64,000 nt of DNA, taken from NCBI GenBank assembly GCA_026260175.1, contig JAKCWW010000429.1:32258-96257 (forward strand), read 5' to 3'. This document shows positions 11,148 to 21,010 of this stretch, piece by piece (the stretch's first letter is position 1; each line of letters starts with the position of its first letter). The notes under the pieces were generated by a model that was not told where the DNA came from, searched no databases, and worked only from the letters and a program-made list of their open reading frames with translations. Source of the stretch: Reticulitermes lucifugus. Taxonomy: Eukaryota > Arthropoda > Insecta > Blattodea > Rhinotermitidae. The position numbers and the translations under genes are program-made.

Positions 11148-12156
11148 GGAATGAATAATATTAAGCATTTACTGACTTCGTCAATGCTACAGCCGCGGCC
11201 ACAGTAATTGAAGCTTAAGATAAAATGCAACGCTGCCAGATATGATACATGGGCAGTAAGGTCAGGTACCACTCTTCAAGGAGTGGAAGTGTTACTCATT
11301 TCACCTTGCTTGGTTCTTTGCGATCATTGCGTTTTTCGTGGTTGGGAGTGAATCGGAATTGAAAAAGGAGTTGGGAGAAGTGTTCATGCACACGTGTATA
11401 AATATTTTGTTATTTTGTTGATAGGTGTTTCCGTAAGTTCTGTTTCTTATTGCATGGTGCTGTCTTAATGTATATCATGTACCTTTGGCGGTGTACATCT
11501 GTCAAAAATACGGAGTCAGCCTAAACTTCACTTTCTTGTCCGCGGCTCTTGTCCGTCCGTGTGTAATGATTTCACTCTGGATGAACCTATTATGAATTAG
11601 TTTCGTTTATAGAGTACTTCCTAAACAGTTTCGACAGAAGTTTTGTTTCAGGCGGGATAACATGGACTGCCACTTTACATACTTCACTGTTAAATACATT
11701 TTAGACAAGCTTTCAAATTTCCAGACAGGCTTTTAGTAGCTGCTAATGTAGTGAATGTTTCCCACGCGAAGGTTTGTTTTCCAAGTAATATCCAAAGGGG
11801 GGGTGTGTTTATATAACAAGCTAGTAAATTAAAGGCATATCACCTTTGAACTGATATTCGACAGTTTTCCAGTTTGAGTCCCGGAGGACCGGTTATCCAT
11901 ACTGATATGCTGGTTATTGTATAGTGCGTATTTCAACAGGCTGTTCAGGCGACTGCGTGGTAGCATCTTTAAATGGCCGGTCTTTCTATAATCCATTGAA
12001 TTTCACGTTTACAATAAGTTCACACGTTCGCTAGTACTTAATCATAGCAGTTGACAGCGATGTTAAATATCTTTCGCCAATGTTCCATGTTCAATAAGTT
12101 AGTCTCCTTAGATCATAGAAATTATATGATAAATCGTTACTAAGTTAAATATACCT
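11148..12156. other. Unannotated DNA
   Basis: About 1 kb; I see only an 8-G run near 11798 (caaagggggggtg context) and no repeat partner or domain. Confidence 0.5.
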
Positions 12157-12203
12157 CATTTATTCCACTGAAATGTCATTACGTTTAACGTAATTCGCGA
12201 GTT

Positions 12204-13178
12204 TTAAAATGCCATCGCGACAGAAATCGGGCTGCTGCATTCGCAATCGGTCAAGAGCAGCCATTTCCTTATTGTGGAACCGAAGACCTCCAAATTGTTG
12301 CTGCAGTGGCCCAAACAAATGATAGTCCGGTGGGACAAGTTAGGTCTATAATGTGGGTGCTCCACAAGTTTCCAGTTAAACGACTGTAAGAACCCTGCGT
12401 CCGACGTGCGTTGTGTGGGGTAGCGTTGTCGTGCTGAAGGATCGCAACTCGCCACGGATGTCCAGTCCTCTTCCTGCTAATAGCGTCTCACGCAGCGTGT
12501 TGCAGTGGTCGTTCACGTTTATAGTTGTGCCCCGACGCGTGAATTCAGCGTGAATGACCCCTGCATCGTACAATACAGATGCAATAACTGTTCCAGCAGG
12601 CTAACATACTTAGAATATTATGGCTGTGGGTGAAGTTTGGTATTTCCTCAGCATTAAAACTTACTTTGTTTGAGGACTGAAATGGTGCATCGCCTGTCCT
12701 TTGGATTCCAGGAACTCATTTCCTTGTTTCTTTAAACCGCTGAAGATGTGAAAGGGCAATCTCGAAACTTCGATATTTATGCTCTGCTTTCAGACATCTT
12801 GGTACGCAGCATGCAGACACTTTGAGGTATTCCAGTTCCTCATGGACAGTATTGTGTAAAGTTGTGATGGACATCTCGAGTGCAGCAGATAAAGTTCGAA
12901 TTATGCCATCTCGGTTTTCCAGAATCACTTTTTCTAGTCATACTGCGTTCACACCCGGCCTTGATGTTCTGGGGCGACCAGTGGCATCATTGTCATTGAT
13001 GTCCGACTATTTTCGAACTTTCTGCACCGTTTTCTGATATGCTGCACTCTCATTATGCCATTACCCTACATCTCTATCAGTTGGCAGTGAATTTCGATGG
13101 GGAAACATTTTTCGGCCATAAAAAATGAATCACACTACAAACTTCTTCGTGGGACCAAGTTTTCAGTGTCGTTGCCAT
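12204..13178 (-). pseudogene. mariner transposase relic, - strand
   Basis: Relic of a Tc1/mariner-superfamily transposase, which cuts and pastes its element at TA sites. On the reverse strand translation starts MATTLKTWSHEEV (ATG at 13178), as in mariner N-termini. A helix-turn-helix region follows (DATGRPRTSRPG, then LENRDGIIRTLSAALEMS), then VHEELEYLKVSACCVPRCL. The catalytic-core block QHDNATPHNARRT has its aspartate at 12428-12430. Frames change several times and stops are frequent, so the copy is dead. Total span is close to a full mariner gene (about 345 codons), so it is near full-length but decayed. Weakly similar sequences near 12157 and 13280 (tcatttattcc... and the complement of ...cgaaaaataaaatgc) could be the terminal inverted repeats, giving an element of about 1.12 kb. 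The short frames reported on either strand are pieces of this relic. Confidence 0.85.
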
Positions 13179-13282
13179 GGCACGTCAACTTATCCCCTGA
13201 GAAACGTTTGACTGACCCTTGCGCCATCTGTTGCATGCTGCTTCTACTACAAGTGTTACGTCGTACCGAAAAATAAAATGCT

Positions 13283-13772
13283 TGATTAACACGAAAGTTG
13301 CAGGCTAGGGAACCTTGCTTGGTGAACTTGCCTCGTACGTAACCTGTAGGAAATGCTATTTATACTGAGATGTACACTTTGCCAAGGTTGTTATATTCGT
13401 GTTCGTGAACAAGAGCCGCGATAGCACAGTCCATAAGGTTGCGGAGGTGACGGCCGGGCTTCGATCATAACCAAGTCTATTATTTCTTCTTTTCAGTTTC
13501 ACTACATGATGTGTGAAAGTGATATGGTGTACATGAAATTGGTGCTCATTGTCACCTATTTCCAGGAAGACTTTTTGTCCGTTGTTTGGCATATATCTAT
13601 ATGTAGGGTACATATCATTCACGAGAATTATTTGTGTATACGACGTATATATATGTATATATAGCCTATATGCGCGTGTGTATAATTGATTAATAATTGT
13701 TGCAGACTTATTAATTTCAGCTTCACTCTTTTGTAAACAAATGAGTGAAGAAAAAGAATTTCAATTTTGAAT
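13283..13772. other. Unannotated DNA with AT-alternating tract
   Basis: Holds an alternating TA/CG-like run at 13640-13683 (gtatatatatgtatatatag). No repeat partner otherwise. Confidence 0.5.
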
Positions 13773-13922
13773 GACAGGAGCCTTTCCTGAAGAACTGATT
13801 GTCGTTCAGTTTGTCAAGCAGTTGCCCGCAGTTTATCGAACCCGAAGTTTCTTCAGCATACTCACAAGACCGCCATCTGAGCCTGTACTGAGACAGACAA
13901 ATCCAATCCACATCATTACACC
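13773..13922 (-). mobile_element. LINE 3'-end fragment, - strand
   Basis: The order gagcctttcctgaagaactg, gtcaagcagttgcccgcagttta, gaacccgaag, ctcacaagaccgccatctga matches the 3' end of the LINE copies at 23790-23910 and 35375-35490 (gagcagagtccttc, gtcaagaa-ttccccgc-tttta, gaacccgaagg, ctcacaagagcccgccac). The poly-tetranucleotide tail is not preserved here; the lower-coordinate flank is aagaaaaagaatttc. Confidence 0.7.
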
Positions 13923-15137
13923 CTGTGTTTCTAGAGCCATTGTTATTGTGATGCTCCTACTGTGGGCTTCAATTTCGACGCTGTGGTGTTCAGCGCTGCA
14001 GGACAAATTCGGGAAGGTCATTAAATTGGAATTGGGGAAGAGTGGCCACGAATGTAAATATTATTATTTTTAATATTACTTAATAATTTTGGTGTCTAGA
14101 GGCGTAAACGTTAAGCTTCACCCATTTTCAGATCTCTGTAGGAGACTAGCGGTTGTCTGTACTGATTAGGGAATGTGTACTTATCACACACACGAAAAAC
14201 GAACGGACCAGGAAGGTTGCTGTGCTTACTGTCGACTCGCATGTTTTATGAGGAACAGAAATTAAAATAACGAAGCTCCTGTCTTGGATTCCTGTCATGT
14301 CATGTTCATGTAGTTTGTCCTCCAAACAAGATAAGCAGTTTCCATTCGTTTTATCATCTTGTTGATTTTACGTGGCGCAGTACTCGGAAGTAAATTTAAT
14401 TTATGTTCCCTGATCTAAAGTTTTATGGTAATTCAATAAAAAGGAAGTCTGATTCGTTTGGTGTATTCTCAGGCCACTGAAAGCAAAAGAAGATGGGAGA
14501 GATAGAAAGAGAGAAAGAGCACTTTTAAAAAGTGCCATCAGTACAGGGTGAAAGATGCGTCTTTTGTAGTGTGTGAACCTTTTTACTTAGCTTCCGTAGT
14601 TCTGTTATTTACGTACGTACCTGCAATTCAGTAAGTCGAAAAACTTTTCATTCGCGATCTTTTAGGCTAATTGATTCTTAGGTTATTGAACGACGCTCTT
14701 TCGTCGTACGAAGCCTGAGAGTCGTTACGCCTAGTTGTAAGCTTACTTGTAATGCAGTATTGTCTGTATGATCTTTGCCTCTAAATTTATACTCCGACCT
14801 TACAATTGTCGCAGGAGAATACTAAATAAATCGTGTAAGACAATCGTGTCTTTTTTTCTTGTTCAACAGCGACACGATTTTACAGTTACTTGAACACTCA
14901 GCACCGTGCACATTTCACACTCTGCGGTCATTCTTCTCCTTTAATGATTACTGATAATCAGTGATAATTAGTGATGTGGCCTTTCAAAATCCAACCTCAA
15001 AATTTGACAGTTGCTGTCTTGTAACTACGGTTCTTATAGATGACCTTTTCACATTATAGTCCCTGAGATACATTTCGAAATCGCGATTTTACTGAGGTTT
15101 TCGCCATGAACTTTAGACCTTCTGGCAGGTCGGCCTC
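13923..15137. other. Unannotated DNA
   Basis: No repeat partner. The 100-codon frame 13771-14073 mostly reads the LINE fragment and its flank antisense and is not a gene. Confidence 0.5.
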
Positions 15138-15165
15138 ATAATAATAATAATAATAATAATAATAA
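15138..15165. repeat. (AAT)n microsatellite, left flank of the Dong-like LINE
   Basis: Nine ata/aat units ending directly at the first codons of the LINE fragment. Confidence 0.95.
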
Positions 15166-15637
15166 CATCCCTAACAATAAACCGGACATCATAATCCGTG
15201 ATAACGAAAAAGGAACATGTTTGTTAATAGATGTTGCGATTTCAGATGACAGTAATGTGATCAAAAAAGAAGCCGAGAAGATTCTAAAACATAAAGACCT
15301 TACGATAGAAATACAGGGCACGTGGAATGTAAAAACAAAAGCGATGTCAGTTATAATAGGGGCAACTGGAACATCTGAAAGTCGTTCAGAAAATGCCTGG
15401 GCAACATACCGGGAAAGCACGAAATCAAGGAACTACAGAAAACAGCCACATGTGGCACTGCACACATACTGCGGAAAGTACTAATGTAAAGGTATAAACC
15501 ATTCAACGTGGGAAGTAACATTACATGTACCTTAAAGGGTAATTATAGAATAGCTGCAACACTATATATATATACGCTAGAAACATGGTTTGTTTCAGGT
15601 TTATAATTGTAAATACCCTGCAAAAAGGTATTAACTA

Positions 15638-15638
<1 letters not shown>
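15166..15638 (+). mobile_element. 5'-truncated Dong/R4-type LINE (restriction-like endonuclease end)
   Basis: The + strand encodes NKPDIIIRDN, then CLLIDVAI, then EAEKILKHKDLTIEIQ and VIIGATGT, then in another frame SFRK-LGNIPGKHEIKELQK-GTAHILRKVLM and a stop at about 15487. PD (D codon 15185-15187), the second D (15230-15232) and the downstream K-rich helix fit the PD-(D/E)xK restriction-like endonuclease at the C terminus of R2/R4/Dong/NeSL-group LINEs, which nicks the target to prime reverse transcription. One frameshift near 15372 separates the endonuclease from the last 40 codons, so it is a pseudogene. A 3' UTR of about 150 bp follows. The element is truncated at the endonuclease and sits exactly between two (TAA)n tracts, matching the reported TAA-repeat target of Dong. 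Confidence 0.85.

Positions 15639-15670
<32 letters not shown>
15639..15670. repeat. (TAA)n microsatellite, right flank or tail
   Basis: Ten or eleven taa units immediately 3' of the LINE UTR; either the target tract duplicated or extended at insertion, or the element tail. Confidence 0.95.
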
Positions 15671-15681
15671 GCCTAGCTTTT

Positions 15682-15778
15682 TAAATAAAACCAACAAATC
15701 ATCCGAGAAGACAACGTATATTGTCAAGAATATCAACAGCTACGTGTTTCGGCTACATTTAAAGCCATCATTGGGCTG
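15682..15778 (-). repeat. Hammerhead-like stem motif, site B, with repeat flank
   Basis: The reverse strand of 15738-15778 reads cccaatgatggct, a loop, then agccgaaacacgtagctg: the motif with one change in CTGATGA. To its left (15687-15699) is aaaccaacaaat, a 12-mer also present just inside the left end of the 36.5 kb inverted-end element, which carries the same motif. The two may be related. Confidence 0.5.
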
Positions 15779-17899
15779 TAGAAAAGAAAAGAAAAAGTGT
15801 TGGCTTGCAGGTGCAGAACGTTATAAGAGATATGCTTCATTATGAGGTTGTATGTCAACACTTCATTCTGTTACGTTTATACGTACATTGCCTGTCTTGT
15901 TGAAAATAATTTAGGATGGGTGGATAGACAGTGGAGAGTATTCGCGACAGGTCACGTAATATAAATAATTCAACACTCACGACTTTCATGAGTGTAAAGT
16001 GGTATATACAAAGCGAACATGTCGTCGTCACGTGTATGTCTCCATTCGGATTGATTAGTCATACGCCGTTATCAATACGTTATGTGCTTCATCAGCACTA
16101 GAGGCTATGCCACTTGTCATGCTCTCACTTCATCAGATCATGCAGGTCCTGAAAATTCGAGTTTCTTGTCCCCAGTGGAACTGGAGATCCCCACCAAAGG
16201 CCCCTGATAAAGGACCTGAGAGACTACAACTCTGTGGCGACCATGGTCAGCAACATTAGGCCTACCTCTGCAATTGGCCACTACCACTTTCTCCGTAATT
16301 CTTTCAAGTTCATGGTGCTCGATCATCTCCTCTTCTCTTTCGACAGTAAAGAACCGCAGCAGTTGATGTAAGTCATGAAGTAACTTACGAAGACGTATTT
16401 GATTTGTGGTTTTAAGTTTGTTAGTCATCTTTTTTAAAAAAGAAGAAATAATACAGAAAGGAACGGCAGTCGCTTGCACTCATATGACATTCGGTTACTT
16501 CAGTAATTGGTACAGTCACTAGGCTGCGTAACCTGTGATATTTAAGTGACTCACCGTACTGTATTGCTGAAATTTCACACCTGCATACACCTTTATTTCA
16601 ATTACCTGTAACTTGCGAAAAACTCTTGTTTCGTGCCTGGTTTATTGAAACAACCTGTAGGCCTAGATTACAAGTGCTTATTTATTGTGGCCGTCTGATG
16701 AATGTATATTGTCTTGACAAAAGCAAATAAGGGTATCGAAATTGCAAAAGTGTGTGACACTACACATATTTTCTGCTATTTCCCCACGAGGTTCCGTACA
16801 GTGATCGCTTTTTGCATTAAGCAGTTACCCCAAGGTACGAAACAGTGGTGGATATAGATCCATTTATGTGCTATGAAACCGATTCTTCTCTCCTAGCAAC
16901 CAGAGAGACGGACGATTTTTGTAGTAGGTAAATAACTGAACTTCATTATTAGGACGAACTTTTGTTACATCTGTGATATGAATTAAACGAGTATATCCGA
17001 CGAAGATCCAGATCACAGTTCTTATGCAGATGTCCTCCGACCTGTAAAACGTAAAAGTTAAAAAAAAAGGAAATTCCGACGCCTGTTTTCCTTAGGTGTT
17101 TCAGTCTATAATGGCGAGATTATTGAGTATTAAGTAATAAGTATACCGCTTTGTCACTCATGTCTGTGAATAATTTCCATCATGACTTAGTTTGTGCTTG
17201 TACCTCAGTGTTGACAGACATTATCCCAGCTTATCCGCGATTTCTGCCGCCACTAATGCATAGTACCCCAGTGCAGTCTCAAATTGTAATCCTAACATGC
17301 TGATAAACTGCTCTTGACGACTAAAAGGAAATTGCAATTTAAGCAAAGTAAGAAGGGTTAGGTGCTTCACGCTAGCAACTGTTTACTCCTAATGTTCTAT
17401 GCCACAAGATAAACCTTTATGGTAACTTGGGGGAGAGGCAAGGATGACTTTTGTCTCAGTACAATAAACAGCTATGACAATAGGTGTGTTTGTTGAATGA
17501 GCGTTGCCCTTAATGAAAACGCGAGGAGGCGGACTAAATTTATAGCATGGAACTTCTACAACGAGGGGAAAATTGTCCCAACCCAGACATAAACATCAAC
17601 CTCTGTTGCAGCATCTGGGGTTACAGAGAATCTGCAGCCAATTGATTTTAACGGGCTGGTTTTTTTCATAAAATGTTTTGTTCTGCATTGTTCGACCGCA
17701 GGCTAACTAGGCTCAAAACTGGGAATTACAAGGAAAATCCCAGAATCGAATACTGGAAAATGAAATGAATAACAAATGTAAATGGGAGGACACTGTTAAG
17801 TGGATATTAGTTAAGCAGACTATAAAGAGGAGAATTCCTTTGAATTGTTATAGTTTCACTTGTAAGGCGTTTGTGATGGTGATTATCAGAATAGCACAG
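15779..17899. other. 2.1 kb without recognised features
   Basis: A 113-codon reverse frame (16138-16479) is rich in charged, helix-forming residues (for example REEEMIEHHELERI) but matches nothing I know. No other signal. Confidence 0.45.
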
Positions 17900-18125
17900 A
17901 CTGTGGTACCAGACGTTTCAAGAAAACCTGTTATTCCCACGGTTCGCAGTGTCCAAGAAGACATTTCGACCCTTGAGGATGAGACCACTAGGTTGCATGT
18001 CTTGAATTTTTCACGGCGGCAGAATTCAATAAAATTTTCTCGGGTTTTCAGCGCGAGAAGGTTTTATTCAGACCACTAGGTTGTCTCGAAACGTCGGGCC
18101 CAGTGACACGGCGCTACATCCTAGA
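17900..18125 (+). repeat. Hammerhead-like motif split by a 74-bp insert with 14-bp duplication, site C
   Basis: The + strand has cttgaggatgagaccactag at 17972 and ttgtctcgaaacgtcggg at 18081. Removing what lies between gives CTTGAGGA-T, stem GAGAC/GTCTC and GAAACGTC, the recurrent motif. Between them is a 74-bp segment (17996-18069) flanked by the direct repeat agaccactaggttg at 17982-17995 and 18070-18083 (14/14). The duplication has the form of a target-site duplication, yet the insert lacks a recognisable element body. Confidence 0.65.
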
Positions 18126-19595
18126 AGAACGAAGGCCTCATCTTCACCGCTACGAAAGCCTAAAAACTTGTTTCATACCTGTTGATTGTAGCTGTTTCTG
18201 GCTTTGAGATAGAAGGAAACGTGAGACAGGTAGATGCATTTAGATCTACAGAGTTCAAATTACCGTGATTCGTAGTGGTTCTTGTTGGTCTATTTCTGCG
18301 ACAGTTCAAACAAAAAATAAAGTAGTTCAGGTGCAGAGTACGTTGAGGAGCTGTTTGTGTTGCAGTGGGATTTTACAGCACTTACCGGTTAATAAATGCA
18401 CGCCGTGTGAGGTAAAGATCTCGCAGGCAGTAACGCAGTAAGAAGTGCGGAGACACAACGACAAGCTGCGAAGCTCACTAGATCGATGTATGCAAATGCG
18501 GTAATGAAGGAAGCATATTTAATGTTCCCAGTTCCCAGCATTTGGGTGCTGTCTTAAATTGGTTGCTGAATTAATTCTGAAGTGTTGTTAGTACTTGTAA
18601 CATTTCATGTGAAACACCGAGGCACCTTGTTTTAATTAGCATTCTGTATCTTTAATTAAGCATTAGTCTCATTGAAAAGTCACAGCTTTTCGGTGTCAGT
18701 GACTGGCTGAGAGGTGAACTAAAACAAATGCCAGTTTCAATGATTTCTCTGCTCTTAACGCAGTTATTGACTTCGAAACGTTGGCGTCTGAGGCACACAC
18801 TTTACTGCAATATACGTAACTGATGGTGGAGTGGGTTTTGTGCTGTCTGTTGAGAACATGATAGTAGGCTTACTGTCTGTTTTTGCACGTCCTGCTGCCT
18901 CGCAGGTCTGCGAGGAAATTATGGTTATTGATCTCACCGTATCCCAGCAACACAGAAGAGCTTTTTTTTTAATAGCGTGAAAGAGATATCGCAAATTGGC
19001 TGTCAACTTTTGTAGATAATTACTCGTTGAAAATTTAAATATTTGTCTGAAAATAGCGGATTGACTGTAATATAAACGAGGCTGAATATTCATAAATATG
19101 GTAATCCCTGCCGGACAGCGTGATTTCGAGTGTGTGACGAGCTTTATTTTGTACAGTGCAATTGGAATTAATCCATAATTAAGTATATCTTCTTAACAGT
19201 TATGAATTAACATTCGGTATATTTCAATATGTCATTAGGTCTTCTATGTTTTAGCCAGGGACAAGCCTTTGTAATCGACCTAGCAGTAGTTTTTGAATAA
19301 CAGTACAACGTTGCTGTGGATAACGTTGCCATGTCTCGTCACCATTGTCTGCGAGTTCAGACTACAGACTACTAAATCACTCATGGGATTAGAAACGGGA
19401 TGCCTTCTAGGCCAAGGTCTAGTGATTTCTCTTATGACATGTTGTGTAGCTCCCATTACCCCTGTTTTTTTTATCACTGTCGTCAACATCTTGTTGTAAG
19501 CTTCTGTTTCTTGTACCCAGTCTCATATACCTCCTTGACTTTAAAGGTAAAGTCGTGCGTAGTTAAGATCCACACCATAAGAGAATATAGGGAAG
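18126..19595. other. Unannotated DNA
   Basis: No repeat partner seen. A 109-codon reverse frame at 18764-19093 has no recognised domain. Confidence 0.5.
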
Positions 19596-19828
19596 TAGAG
19601 GATAAGTAATTGCATCCTTATCCTCGGAGTAGATGGAGGTGAACAGTCAGCTTTACACCCTTGGTCGCTCTACCACCTTTAATTGAGCCTCTAGTACCCA
19701 CTAGACGAGGTGTTGGGTGGGTTCCAGAGCCGGTCGAAGAGACAAATCTCTGTCGCTTGCCGGGAATCAAACCTAGATTTCTCCTCTTCCAGCACGTCTA
19801 GCCACTATACCGACTGAACTGTCCCTGC
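19596..19828 (-). mobile_element. SINE with tRNA-like head, - strand
   Basis: The reverse strand starts cagggacagttcagtcggta, continues tagtggctagacgtgctgg, and has the box B ggtttgattcccggc (complement of 19759-19773). Box A (complement of about 19799-19818) to box B spacing, roughly 30-45 bp, suits an RNA polymerase III internal promoter. The body continues with caagggtgtaaagctgactg and ends in a aaggatgcaattac region near 19596. It belongs to a different family from the 3.4/44.4 kb and 41.8 kb SINEs. Confidence 0.75.
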
Positions 19829-20204
19829 CAGTTTATGTAACGATAAAGCCCCAAAATTATGTATGAGGCTCAAATTTAAATCTCACTGCCTTTTGGACCA
19901 GAGGTCAAACATACCATCACAAACCCGGTGTCATGTAGTGGAAACCATGTCTGTGTGGCGATGACACCAAAAGGAGTGAAAGGTGGACCTGTTGTACGTG
20001 ATGTAAACAGCAGTGCATCTAAAAAAATGTCTACGTGTTGCGTTTTCACGAACTTTTATACTTGCGAAACTTAATATTAAGTCCCTTGGGCGCGAAACGA
20101 AGTTGGAATGTGTCTTTTGAGAGTTGTGTAGGGGCTGTCACTTTCGGCATCTGTGAATGAAATATTCATATGTTGACGTTATGAGGGTAGGATATTAGTC
20201 GGAA
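19829..20204. other. Unannotated DNA
   Basis: Nothing recognised between the SINE and the LINE/MITE cluster. Confidence 0.5.
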
Positions 20205-20241
20205 TTAGTTTTCGCCATGGTATTAGGATGATCAAATAGAG
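20205..20241 (+). mobile_element. LINE fragment, left part, split by the hAT MITE
   Basis: ttcgccatggtattaggatg-atcaaatagag corresponds to the SSPNIIRMIKSRR block of the family. It continues after the MITE at 20776 without loss, apart from the 8-bp duplication. Confidence 0.75.
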
Positions 20242-20767
20242 CAGGGGTCGGCAAACATTTTTAGTAAAGGGCCAAATAGTAAATATTTTAGGCTCTGCGG
20301 GCCAAGAGTCAAACTCGAAGATATTTATATAGGTAGGCCTACTTAAATAACAAGGAAAAAAAAAACAAGTTTTCACAAATGTATTGAACAAAATGTAACG
20401 TAATAATAATAATAAGTAGACTACAATTGTTTGAAATACAGCTCTACTAATGAGAAGAATGGAAATGCTTTTTTTGAGATAACATTTCACCAAATTGGGG
20501 TTCAAAGTTAGTACTCCCTATCATCACAATTGATTGTAAATGTTCACTGGAAACGCTGCCGAATTATAACTGTGTGGCGTCACAGCAGAGGCCACCAAGC
20601 AGCGTGCGAATGCGAAGCTATACGAGCGCCACCTACGGTTCCGTTATAGAGCGTAATTTGAAATTTTAAAGAATTTGAAAATGTAAAATCCATTCTTAGC
20701 TCGCGGGCCGTACAAAAAGAGGCGGCGGGCCGGATTTGGCCCGCGGGCCGTAGTTTGCCGACCCCTG
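20242..20767. mobile_element. hAT MITE, 526 bp, perfect 15-bp terminal inverted repeats, 8-bp TSD
   Basis: Ends are CAGGGGTCGGCAAAC and its exact complement (20242-20256, 20753-20767). The inverted similarity continues imperfectly through GGGCC-rich blocks (agggccaaatagtaaat on the left, ggccggatttggcccgcggg on the right). It is flanked by aaatagag at 20234-20241 and 20768-20775, a perfect 8-bp target-site duplication as hAT transposases make. There is no transposase, only an ataataataataa run and unremarkable sequence inside, so it would need an enzyme supplied by another element. The ends resemble, from memory, those of the mammalian Charlie/MER1 group of hAT elements. Perfect duplication and end repeats imply a fairly recent insertion. 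Confidence 0.95.
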
Positions 20768-20775
20768 AAATAGAG

Positions 20776-21010
20776 GACTGTGGAATGGGGCAGGGGTGCG
20801 TGTGGGAGGGATTAAGAAACGTAGTAGGAAAGAGACCACTTCTAATATCTAGGCGTAGGTGAGAGGATAATGTTAATGGATCTGAATGGATGGTTGTGGA
20901 TTGGATTTATCTGGCTCAGGTTGGGACCGGTAACGGCCTCTTGTGAATACAGTAATGAACGTTCGGATTACATAAAAGGCGGGAAATTTCTAGACTAACT
21001 TGAATGGCTG
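20776..21010 (+). mobile_element. LINE 3' fragment, right part
   Basis: gactgtggaatggggcaggg continues the RRMRWAGHV block; then agtaggaaagagaccact (KRPLGRP), ctaggcgtaggtgagaggataa (RRRWEDN), gttgtggattggatttatctggctcagg (VDWIYLAQ), taacggcctcttgtgaatacagtaatgaac (ALVNTVMN), a tra-taaaaggcgggaaatttctagact end. Several stops and small shifts are present. Together with 20205-20241 it is one LINE copy interrupted by the MITE. Confidence 0.85.

Noticed and set aside
20242-20767. MER1-like sequence considered as mammalian contamination
   Set aside because: It is inserted with an 8-bp duplication into a LINE family that occurs throughout the window, so it belongs to this genome.
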